Shown here: piece after piece, positions 38,751 through 47,617 of the stretch
Numbering within the stretch: position 1 is the stretch's first letter
Layout: each line of letters begins with the position of its first letter
The notes under the pieces: model-generated
Seen by the model: only the letters and a program-made list of their open reading frames with translations
What the model was told of the DNA's origin: nothing
Database searches by the model: none
Position numbers and translations under genes: made by a program
Assembly (NCBI GenBank): GCA_947646735.1
Contig: CANTFK010000829.1
Location: 248,001 to 312,000, forward strand
From: Peronospora farinosa
Lineage: Eukaryota; Oomycota; Peronosporomycetes; Peronosporales; Peronosporaceae
Reading direction: 5' to 3'
DNA length: 64,000 bases

Positions 38751-40364
38751 ATGAGTGCCCCGCATACCCGCATCAGCCAAATTGCTAGCCACCTGATCTC
38801 CCACGATCCACGCACCGAGGAAAGCGATTACATACAGCGTATAAAGCAGACGGAGGCATTTATTCACAGCGAGCGTTTCAAGTTTGTCAAGCGTCCGTAT
38901 GGCGCTGAAGACGTGGTGAAGCTTCAGGGCACGGTTCCCGCCGCCAATGCCGGTGCCGCAATGTCTCGCAAGCTCTATAAGATGCTGCGTGAACTGCAGG
39001 CTGCTCAGAAGACAAGCCATACCTTTGGTGCGCTGGACACGATCCAGGTCACACAAATGGCGAAACATTTGTCCACTGTCTACATTAGTGGTTGGCAATC
39101 GTCGTCTACGGCCTCTACGTCTAATGAACCTGGACCGGATGTGGCCGACTATCCCATGGACACAGTACCCAACAAAGTGGACCAGCTCTTTCGTGCCCAG
39201 CTCTTCCACGACCGCAAGCAATACGAGGCCAGGCGCCGCATGACTGCCGACGAGCGTGCGCGCATGCCGCCCACGGATTTTCTGCGTCCCATTGTGGCTG
39301 ACGCTGACACTGGACATGGCGGATTAACTGCTGTCATGAAGCTGACGAAGATGTTTGTTGAGCGTGGCGCCGCTGGCATTCACCTCGAAGACCAGAAGCC
39401 TGGCACGAAGAAGTGCGGCCACATGGGCGGCAAGGTGCTTGTCTCGGTGCAAGAGCATATTCAGCGTCTGATTGCTGCTCGTCTACAGGCTGACATTCTG
39501 GGCAGCCCGTTGGTCATTGTGGCCCGCACGGACGCTGAGGCTGCCACTTTGCTGGACAACAATATCGATCCTCGTGACCACCCCTTCATTATTGGTGCCA
39601 CCAACCCAAACGTGGAATCGTACATTGAAGCCACCCGCGCGGGTCGTGTGGGTGACTGGGACAAGCGTGCCCAGGCCAAGACTTACCCGGAGGCTGTCCG
39701 CGAGGCCCTGACAAAGTCGGGCCGTTCGGACGCCTTGACCAAGTGGAACGCCCAGTGCCTGGAGCTGAGTCTGCCCAAGCTGCAAGCTTTGGCCAAGTCG
39801 CTCGGTGTGAACGTCAACTTTGACTGGGACCTCGCCCGGACCGTGGAGGGGTACTACCGTGTGCGCGGTGGTGTTGAATACTGTATTGCCCGTGGCCGTG
39901 CCTACGGTGAATACGCTGACTTGATTTGGATGGAAACGGCCAAGCCGGGCGTGCCGCTTGCGCGTACGTTTGCTGAAGGCGTTAAAGCCAAGGTTCCGCA
40001 TCAGATGCTAGCGTACAACTTGTCACCATCGTTCAACTGGGACGCTGCTGGCATGTCGGACACTGAGATTGAGACGTTCGTAACGGACTTGGCTCGTCTG
40101 GGCTTCTGCTGGATGTTTATCACGCTGGCGGGCTTCCACTGCGATTCATTAGGCATCACCCGTTTCGCTCGCGACTACGCCAAGCGTGGTATGCTCGCGT
40201 ACGTCGAGGGTGTGCAGCGTGCTGAGCGCAACGAGGGCGTGGAGACGTTAAAACACCAGGGCTGGTCGGGCACTGAGTTTGTGGATGCCATGCAGAATAC
40301 CATCACGGGTGGACTGTCGTCGACGAACACAATGGGGCACGGTGTCACTGAATCGCAGTTTTGA
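38751..40364 (+). CDS. ICL1: Isocitrate lyase
   Basis: This 537-aa intronless protein has the signature KKCGHMGG with the catalytic Cys near residue 222. It also has the metal/substrate segments ADADTGHGG and [10 protein letters not shown], and the C-terminal lyase block with LSPSFNWD. The enzyme splits isocitrate to glyoxylate and succinate, the entry to the glyoxylate cycle that lets cells grow on fatty acids or acetate, for example from stored lipid in germinating spores. The length fits eukaryotic (fungal-like, with the inserted lid region) isocitrate lyases. The C-terminus ESQF is not a classical PTS1 peroxisomal signal. Strong codon bias suggests high expression. Confidence 0.96.
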   Translation: MSAPHTRISQIASHLISHDPRTEESDYIQRIKQTEAFIHSERFKFVKRPYGAEDVVKLQGTVPAANAGAAMSRKLYKMLRELQAAQKTSHTFGALDTIQVTQMAKHLSTVYISGWQSSSTASTSNEPGPDVADYPMDTVPNKVDQLFRAQLFHDRKQYEARRRMTADERARMPPTDFLRPIVADADTGHGGLTAVMKLTKMFVERGAAGIHLEDQKPGTKKCGHMGGKVLVSVQEHIQRLIAARLQADILGSPLVIVARTDAEAATLLDNNIDPRDHPFIIGATNPNVESYIEATRAGRVGDWDKRAQAKTYPEAVREALTKSGRSDALTKWNAQCLELSLPKLQALAKSLGVNVNFDWDLARTVEGYYRVRGGVEYCIARGRAYGEYADLIWMETAKPGVPLARTFAEGVKAKVPHQMLAYNLSPSFNWDAAGMSDTEIETFVTDLARLGFCWMFITLAGFHCDSLGITRFARDYAKRGMLAYVEGVQRAERNEGVETLKHQGWSGTEFVDAMQNTITGGLSSTNTMGHGVTESQF

Positions 40365-40819
40365 AAAGCTCTATTCGAAGAATTTGTTAAGGAGGTGCGT
40401 AAGGACGACTAATGCGGCCACGGCATATGCGTGGTAAAGCTTTGGCATTTTTGTTGATTCCATGCGTGTGATTATTTTACAAAGGAGTTTACAAGAAAAC
40501 AGAAAGAGTTCTTAAGGCTAAAAAGGTTCGCTTATTGTTTACTTCGTGCAGCAGATATGACGGACGAATACAGCGTGTAATCTAGTTGAAGCTGTCGAAA
40601 AAAAAAACTGCAGCGCATTGATGCAAATTCAGTCGCGGCGAGTCGTGAACATCACACCGGAACCAAAGAAGAACCACAACTAAAAAAAGGCGTGTGTACA
40701 AGCACCGCCAAGCATCGTGTTATTTCTATAGCAATCCAATTTTTTGCCAACGCCCTCTTCTCGTCTGTGTCTGTAAAATTTCACAATACTCTATGCATCG
40801 TAGCAAATTCTACCCCTAC
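40365..40819. other. Convergent intergenic region
   Basis: This region holds the 3' ends of isocitrate lyase (plus) and the cyclophilin gene (minus). An A8 run lies near 40602. No gene is visible. Confidence 0.5.
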
Positions 40820-41500
40820 TTACAGCACGCCGCAGTTGACGATCTCAATATCCGTCAGCGGCTTATGCTGCACACAGTAGACGCTCTGCATACTCTTTAG
40901 CACATCCTTGCCTTCCACAATCTTGCCAAATGCAACGTTGCGACCATTAAGATGCGGCAACGGCTTGAGTGAGATAAAGAACTGCGACGCGTTCCTGTTG
41001 ATACCAGCATTGGCCATGCCCAGCACACCTTCTTCCGAGAACTGCAGCGCGTAGTTCTCGTCATCAAAATATCGCTGATTCTCCTTTAATGCTGCATGGC
41101 CACCCGTGCCGTTCCCACTGAGCACGTCACCGCCCACGACGTACACGCCCTTGGTCACATTGTGAAATTTGGTGTTCTTGTACGAGCCGGAGCCCAGCGC
41201 TTTTGACATGAACCCGTTTGTGCACATCTTGATAAAATTTGTAGCTGTCTGCGGTACAATATCCTTGGCCAATTCCACCACAATACGCTCAGTTTTAGCA
41301 CCGCCAATGCTCACGTCTAGGAAGGCACGAGGCCGCGGCTGTACAGGCGTGGGTACGACAGCATCGTAGTCCACAGCAGCCGCCTCTGGTGCGTTCATTT
41401 TGGCCAGTGAGCGATGATACCACCCCCATCCACGAGCGCCAGCACGAGACATGGCATCGCCAGCACTACGCACCACCGTCGATCGACTAAACGCAGACAT
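40820..41500 (-). CDS. Divergent cyclophilin, probably mitochondrial and catalytically weak
   Basis: This 226-aa intronless protein has about 35 N-terminal residues rich in Arg, Ser and Ala with no acids in the first 14 (MSAFSRSTVVRSAGDAMSRAGARG), a likely mitochondrial presequence. A cyclophilin fold follows from about 58. Conserved fold motifs remain (NGTGG, MANAG, SQFFI, FGKIVEG). Residues that catalyse prolyl isomerisation in cyclophilin A are changed: the FHRxxxGFxxQGGD segment reads FHNVTKGVYVVGGD (Arg55 to Asn, Phe60 to Val, Gln63 to Val). Trp121 and His126 positions read His and Asn. It may serve as a binding or structural cyclophilin rather than an isomerase. Confidence 0.85.
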   Translation of the reverse strand: MSAFSRSTVVRSAGDAMSRAGARGWGWYHRSLAKMNAPEAAAVDYDAVVPTPVQPRPRAFLDVSIGGAKTERIVVELAKDIVPQTATNFIKMCTNGFMSKALGSGSYKNTKFHNVTKGVYVVGGDVLSGNGTGGHAALKENQRYFDDENYALQFSEEGVLGMANAGINRNASQFFISLKPLPHLNGRNVAFGKIVEGKDVLKSMQSVYCVQHKPLTDIEIVNCGVL

Positions 41501-41661
41501 TCGATGGCTTAATCACTTTTGTCAGGGGATTTTTCAGCCAGACATGTGATCGTACTTAGTGGAAAAGAACATCCTTCTGTTGTAGTAGCACCTCGTATTA
41601 GTGCCATCCCGAAGAAGCCGCATATCTATAAGTACCATCTGATAACGTTAAGTAGACAGCG

Positions 41662-43104
41662 ATGTCACGAGCAAACAGATTGCTGCTTATAGCGGCGGGA
41701 GTCATAGCTTTTCTTGTTGTGACTCAGCTTGTACTTATTAAAGTAGAGTCGGTGACGTATTTTGAAAACGGAGAGACGCTGCAGTTGGAGGATAAAGTAG
41801 CAGTAACGATGACGAAAAAAAAGCTGCCCGTATATGAAGAGATGAAAGTTTTTCCTGTAGTTTTAATGCATGGAATGGGTGATGCTGCACGTAATGGAGG
41901 AATGATACGTATTCAAAAGGTAATGAGTTGCTGTTGTGTTTGCTCTATTCAATGGAAAATGGCTATAATTTGTGTGTTGATAGGCAATTGCGGAGCATCT
42001 CGGAGTTTATGTGGCAAATGTTCAGCTGGGCAATTCGGTGAATGAAGATATGGAGAACAGCTTTTTTGTCACGATGGACAACCAGACAAAAATGTTTGCC
42101 AGGATTGTGCGAGAGGTGCGACGTCGTTGGGATCTAATTAGTCGCCAATCTTGTGTGGTTGACGATATTTGTCCATACAATAGGACGCGCAATTAGCACA
42201 TGGATTCAATGCGGTGGGATTCTCGCAGGTGAGCTGGTTTTGTTGTTATGTTGGAGAGTGTACGGCCCATTCTAACGCAAACAACGGTACTGAGATCAGG
42301 GCAACTTGTTGATTCGCGCGTATATTGAGCGTTTCAATGATCCACCGGTTTACAATTTTATTTCGTTTCATGGACCGCTTGCTGGCGTGGGTGGATTACC
42401 ACGATGCTCCCCTCTCAACTTTATTTGCAAGGAAATTGACAAGGTGCGAAAGGTGTGAATGAGTTGTGTGATGAGACTAAAAAGGGGTCTTACTTCTTGA
42501 ACTGTTTAGCTTATTGGAGAAGCCGTATACACTAAACGGGTTCAAGGCAAGCACAATGCCACTAGTCTCAGAGCATGTCCACAAATACTGATTTTTGCTG
42601 GTTGTTTAGAGCACCTTGCGCAGGCGAACTACTATCGAGACCCTCTTCGCATTGAAGACTATCTCAAGCATGGTACGTTTGCAGTTTGCTGTGGCGACAA
42701 GCTAAGAGTGTACTCATGTCAGTTAATGATTTAATTTCACAGCTCAATTTCTTCCCGATCTCAATAACGAGAAGATATCTATCAACCAGACGTACAAGGA
42801 CAACTTTACAAAACTGCAAAATCTTGTGCTCGTTCGCGCCAATCATGACACGCAGGTCTTTCCAAAAGAGTCGGAGTGGTTTGGTATGTACGAAGATGGC
42901 GATCCACATATGAACGTGCTAGGCTTTAACGAGACGAGATGGTACCAGGAAGACTTGTTTGGACTGAAGACTCTTAACGAAGCCGGTAAGGTCCACTTTG
43001 TCTCTACGAATGGAGATCATTTACGATTCTCTATGGAATTTCTACTTGGTGTGGTGGACAAGTATTTACTGCCTACAAAGTATGGAAGTAATCACTTCAC
43101 CTAG
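41662..43104 (+). CDS. PPT1: Palmitoyl-protein thioesterase
   Basis: Seven exons join in frame: 41662-41919, 41984-42115, 42184-42228, 42300-42443, 42510-42546, 42610-42672 and 42743-43104, giving 346 aa. Introns are 63-71 nt. Intron 5 starts with GC (CAAG then GCAAGC). A signal anchor lies at about 7-27. The alpha/beta-hydrolase fold shows VVLMHGMGD, the nucleophile Ser in GFSQG (split by intron 3), SFHGPLAGV, the late EHLAQANYYRDP block and the catalytic His region NGDHLRFS. PPT enzymes remove palmitate from cysteines of proteins during lysosomal breakdown. It is divergently arranged with the cyclophilin gene, 161 bases apart. Confidence 0.9.
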
Positions 43105-43532
43105 CCACATATAATGAATGCGGAAGTCTGTCATTGCACCTTGAAGCTGCATCTTTTCATCAAATCACGTTTCAGATACTTGTGCCTTTTCAGCAAATTA
43201 GCTCGAAGAAATGAAACCACATGTAACCATTCTCCCCAATTCCCTCTCAGTCATTAAAAAAAGAATAATAGTTGAGCAGATCTCAAGCTACCGACAGACA
43301 GACACATTACGACAGTTCTTCCTAGAGCTTCACATTATTTTATAAGACACTCACTATAAGACGCAAAGGATTGCGTTACGTTAAAGACCGAGCTATTACT
43401 TTGAATTGGACCGTCTTCATACAACAAGCAAGCCGTGTAAAGCTGAACGCACGTGTTTTCTCAAGTTACTACCTATTATCCAGCCCTTTGTAGTTTGTAC
43501 AATTCCTTTTTAACACATACGCTAGAGAAACC
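43105..43532. other. Intergenic region
   Basis: This 428-bp stretch lies between tandem plus-strand genes. I see nothing beyond a short A-rich run near 43256-43262. Confidence 0.45.
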
Positions 43533-44526
43533 ATGGCATCACAAGATTTGGTCGGGCGCCCTTTGGTGCCGTTCTTTGACAATGACGAGAACGTGAATGA
43601 CTCGCTTCAATTTGCAGAGGGAGACGACGAGCGGGAGGAAATGAAGATCGATGCGCGTGTCTGGGACAAAGATCTCGGTTACTTTGTGTACCCATCGGAG
43701 GAGCAGACATCAGTAACAACTGAAGCAGAAACTCGGGATTTGAGGACAGACAGTGGTAAACTATTGCTTACGCCGTCTATGATGCTATCATCACGTAGCG
43801 CACCAAACTCGTCGGTTGCAGACGGAAATCTCCTGCAAGCTACTACAGGTATAATTGTTATGCTTACCTTGTTTGCACATCGGCATTCTAGGAACTGAAG
43901 ACTCCTGTGTGGTTTGAATGCCTGCTTTCATTACGATCTTCGTCACAGATGGCGCGAGATCGCACAGCAGCTCAGTAAAGCGGGGATCGAAACCGAAGAC
44001 TCGATCCAATACGCCTGGACGACGACGGAAGGAAAATGAAGGAGTCGTGGACGTGTTCGCAGCAAACACGTCGTCAAGAAAGGGAAAAAGTAGGGGAAGT
44101 AATACGAACAGCAATGGCACTCAATCCAGCAACAGTCAGCAGTCGCGTACTGGTAAACAAAAGGAGCAGCTTTCAGCCGCAGGAAAGTGGGCCTGGTCAG
44201 CTTTCCAGAAGTCACCTGACCCGACGGAGCTCCCGATGCCACCATTTCTCATTAAACCGATCGCAGGCTTGAGCAATGACGATGAATCGTCTTCGATGAC
44301 GACTTCACCAACACTCTCGCCGCCGCATACGCCGCCGTCTGATCAGTATACAATTGCGCCAACTGCGTCACCGCTCCTACCAGGTCCACCTCCTGGACTG
44401 GCACCGCAGCCTTTATTGCCATCGATACCGACGGCACCCCCGGAAGTAAAAACGACAACCTCGATATCCGTCGAGTTATCGATGACTCAAGATCTTCGAA
44501 GAATGCTGAATATCGGTGGAGGTTGA
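43533..44526 (+). CDS. PNRC/EDC1-like protein, candidate decapping activator
   Basis: Exons 43533-43848 and 43949-44526 join in phase 1 over a 100-nt intron (CAG then GTATAA; pyrimidine-rich tract, GTCACAG), giving 297 aa. A nearer AG at 43891 would put a stop in frame. The protein is acidic at first, then basic and Ser-rich, with no globular domain. Near residue 180 it has WSAFQKSPDPTELPMPPF, which fits the proline-rich short motif of PNRC2 and yeast Edc1 that binds the EVH1 face of Dcp1 and stimulates mRNA decapping. Near the C-terminus is DLRRMLNI, a short helix-like motif. The second half is rich in proline (SPPHTPPS, PGPPPGLAP). The function is inferred from these motifs. Confidence 0.68.
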
Positions 44527-45259
44527 GATGCGAGTGAGCAAGACGTGTCACCTACGCAATAAGTGAGAGTAATTTGCGAGGGTCGTTGATATGATAGTGG
44601 ACGGGATGCGATATCGTTCTACGCGGTACGCATGAAACGGTGGCAGAAAAGAAGTTGGTACACGAGAGAGTAATAGAGGGGAAAGACTCCTTGTTGAGCT
44701 AACGAATGCCGTTGTATGTTATTGCATGTCGTCGTAATTGGTGCAAGTTTGATGCCCCGCGTAACACCGAGGTATGACCAAAGATCTTGTAGATCCTAAT
44801 TCGTACAACTTTGTTCAGCCTGACACTGTCTTGCATAGATCAACACCAATATTAAGCTACTCCCAATGGGCAACACACAAGGTCACTTTGAGCTTTCATA
44901 AGAACGACCAAGCAGCACAGGAGCGAAGGTAAAGCTTCCATAGAACTGAACCAAACGTCGCGTGTTAAACTGCATGCGAACACGTTTCGTTTTTCGGAAC
45001 AGTTCAGAACGAACAGCGTTTCGTTTTGCGTCCAGCTTCAACACCCATCGACTTGAGTGACCTCTTTCACTCCACTTGAATATGCGTCACTAAAGCAAAA
45101 GCACTCGAAGCATCGTCTGCGGCGTTTCGGCTTTATAACTCTCACTTGTCTTTGCTAAAAGGCATAAGGAACTCTCACTTAAGCACCTACTGGATCCATC
45201 CAATTCAAAAGAACAAGTGTAAAGAACTTGGAGACGTAACTGGATCATCTTTTTTTTCT
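44527..45259. other. Intergenic region
   Basis: About 730 bases upstream of a small predicted gene. Frames are short. The plus-strand frame that continues from 45146 into the next gene lacks an ATG until 45260. I see no structured element. Confidence 0.4.
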
Positions 45260-45887
45260 ATGGACCAAGCCATGAAACTCGTCCCAATGACTACACCCTT
45301 CAGTGGCAAAGTGACCAGCGGCGGCGATGGCTCCAACGCCAAGCGGAAACTTGACAGCAATGCACACTCGTTTTTTTCACTCTCGGCGTCGTCGTCGCCT
45401 TCAAACTCCTCAACTGTCGTATCCAACAGCTTTAAACCTTTTCAAACCACCTCAGACGCACTGCAGTCATTGGATTCACACCAAAAAGCGCAATGTTGTG
45501 CTGTTGCGGAGCCTCAGTCATTGACTCGATGCTACTCGGACGGGAAAATGTACTGATTGCTGTGTTTTGTGCTTCATTGTGTGTACATGTGACCGATTCG
45601 CTCGACCACTAAACTAACGAAACCATGATGCTGTTGATATTAATGCTTATATAACTAGCTCCAAGGCATTTGAAGAGTTGGTGACTGCAGAAGAAGAGAC
45701 AAATGCTCAGTGTATGCGAAATGCCTTTGCGTCCGAAGGCTTCCCAACGTCGTCGGTACAAATACTGCCACCACATAACTCGACATTACAAAAGAACATT
45801 TCGCCTCAAGCAAGTAGCTGTCCACATCGGAATCTCTTCTTGGATGATGGGTCGTGGTCACTGAGCATCTCAAGAGGTAGGGACTAA
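45260..45887 (+). CDS. Small hypothetical protein, two exons
   Basis: Exons 45260-45549 and 45659-45887 join in phase 2 across a 109-nt intron (GTACTG donor; TATAACTAG acceptor), giving 172 aa. The splice converts a frame that stops at 45556 into one that continues ISKAFEELVTAEEET. The protein is Ser-rich with a TTPFSGKV segment near the N-terminus, an FFSLSASSSPSNSS stretch and an acidic short helix in exon 2. I do not recognise it. The gene lies 205 bases before the phosphatase gene on the same strand. Coding status is moderate: the evidence is two open frames of protein-like composition and acceptable splice sites. Confidence 0.45.
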
Positions 45888-46092
45888 AGATAGTTTCAGA
45901 TTGAACTGACGACCGGAAAAATCCAGTTTATTAAAAGACTGGAAAGCCGGCGACATTCAGGAATTTCTCTGACAAACATTGTGCATGTGCTTTGCTGTTT
46001 ATGCCAATTGTTTAGTTCCGACGTCGACATTCATCACTAAGACCGACCAAAAATACACGATACCTCCACACCAGTCAGTAAACAGCCGCATA

Positions 46093-47328
46093 ATGTGTAC
46101 TCCACCGACGCCAAACAAGCGGGTTTGCTGGCAGCAGGGCTTTATGCAGAGCAAGGCGGGCGCAGCTGCCTCACCGCGTCACTGGGAGTCTTCTCTTACA
46201 CAAGCAAGAAAACGCTCTCCAAGGGGGTTGTCAGATGGAGCTCACTTTGCTAGTGCGCCTCCGTCGGATAAGCGAGTATTTTCATCCATCGATATGAATT
46301 TGAAGAGCAGAAGCAATGCCGTTGCGGGGGCGCTGTCCTCATCCTCGACACTGTCGACCGCCATGCCACCTCGAGGGAGAGTGAGCGCACCACCGAGAAC
46401 GTACGCTCCTCAGCAACGTCGTAGTCGGAACCCAGGCAATTTATCGCTGGACTTAACACAGATGGACCAAGTCATTTTGGATCAATGTACTACTACGACC
46501 GGGGCATTGAAACGGCTTGATGACCAAGTCGCTTTGTGCTCGAAATTAACGGACTTCCTGTACATTGGTGGTGCAGTTGCTGCCAAGAACAAGTCCCTAT
46601 TGATTAAGAAAGGCATCACCCATGTTATTAACTGCGCAGCCAGCGTGGCTCCGGCTGCGTTTCCAGATGATTTTTGTTACTTTAACATGAGGCTTCGCGA
46701 CCACACATCGCAGGACATTGCGAGACACTTTTACAGCATCTTCGACTTTATTGAGCGTGCGCGCAAGTGCGGTGGATGTATCTATTTGCACTGTGTGAAG
46801 GGCATATCTCGCTCCCCTACGATGGCAATCGCGTACATGATGTGGTACAAAAACATCGGGGTGCGTGAGGCGCTAGACTTTGTTCGACAAGCGCGCCCGA
46901 TCGTAGACCCCAATGCTGGTTTCATCTTTCAGCTAACCGAGTGGGAACAACAACACCCAAATGGCAGACTTCAAGTCCAGGGCACACTTATCTTTCGACT
47001 GGATGTGGCGTATGCCAACCCTGACAAAAGTGGCAAGTGCAACAGCTTTTTGTCGGCAAAGAATCCCTTGTTCGTGCCACTTCCAGGGATTGGCGAAAGC
47101 TATTTCCGCGACCCGACGAAGGATATCGGTGAACAATGTTTGATCGTCGCGTGCATCGACTACATGTTCGTTTGGTGTGGCACCGACGTAAATGAGAACC
47201 AAGTGGAGATTGCTGAGAATGGCGCGACAATGCTACAGCGATACGAAACATTTCCGTCGAAGTGCGACACAGTGAGGCAAGGACAGGAACCCGTGGCTTT
47301 TTGGGATCTGGTCGGTGACATATTGTAG
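46093..47328 (+). CDS. MKP1-like dual-specificity phosphatase with gelsolin-like tail
   Basis: From the ATG at 46093 the protein is 411 aa; an ATG at 45985 would add 36 residues. The N-terminal 150 residues are Ser/Pro/Arg-rich. A dual-specificity phosphatase domain lies at about 155-295, with the catalytic loop HCVKGISRSPT (Cys nucleophile and P-loop Arg intact) and the general-acid loop RLRDHTSQD. The last 110 residues (LIFRLD..., YMFVWCGTD, GQEPVAFWDLVGD) match the pattern of a gelsolin-homology domain. The same order occurs in plant MAP-kinase phosphatase 1. The likely role is dephosphorylation of MAP kinases in stress signalling; the gelsolin-like part may bind calcium or actin. Confidence 0.83.
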   Translation: MCTPPTPNKRVCWQQGFMQSKAGAAASPRHWESSLTQARKRSPRGLSDGAHFASAPPSDKRVFSSIDMNLKSRSNAVAGALSSSSTLSTAMPPRGRVSAPPRTYAPQQRRSRNPGNLSLDLTQMDQVILDQCTTTTGALKRLDDQVALCSKLTDFLYIGGAVAAKNKSLLIKKGITHVINCAASVAPAAFPDDFCYFNMRLRDHTSQDIARHFYSIFDFIERARKCGGCIYLHCVKGISRSPTMAIAYMMWYKNIGVREALDFVRQARPIVDPNAGFIFQLTEWEQQHPNGRLQVQGTLIFRLDVAYANPDKSGKCNSFLSAKNPLFVPLPGIGESYFRDPTKDIGEQCLIVACIDYMFVWCGTDVNENQVEIAENGATMLQRYETFPSKCDTVRQGQEPVAFWDLVGDIL

Positions 47329-47617
47329 TCTAGCAAACAATAGGCCTTCATCGGCTACTTGGTCGACGTAAGGTAAGAACTACTGCACAGACAGACAGTA
47401 ATGTCTCTACGCCACGTATGGCTTGTTTTTTATCCTAGTTGACGTCTTAAGCAGCAACACCTTTCAATGTACGTACGTAAATAGTCCCCCGTCGATTGGC
47501 CGCGAGAGGTTCAAACAAGATCGTTCAAGAGACGAGTAGAATCGGCTGAGAACCGACGTTACGACCTCACTTTGTCATTCTCCTTCTCATTAGTTGGAAC
47601 GGAAGAAAGAAACAAGA

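Noticed and set aside
38577..39317. 246-codon minus-strand frame
   Set aside because: It lies antisense to the start of isocitrate lyase, whose protein is unmistakable; codon bias of that gene leaves open antisense frames.
42184..42200. Acceptor AATTAG at 42191-42196 in the thioesterase gene
   Set aside because: Using it breaks the frame before the catalytic GFSQG motif; the AG at 42182-42183 keeps it.
43849..43917. A shorter 43-nt intron in the PNRC-like gene ending at 43891
   Set aside because: It would place a TGA in frame directly before the ATG at 43918; the acceptor at 43948 gives an open reading frame.
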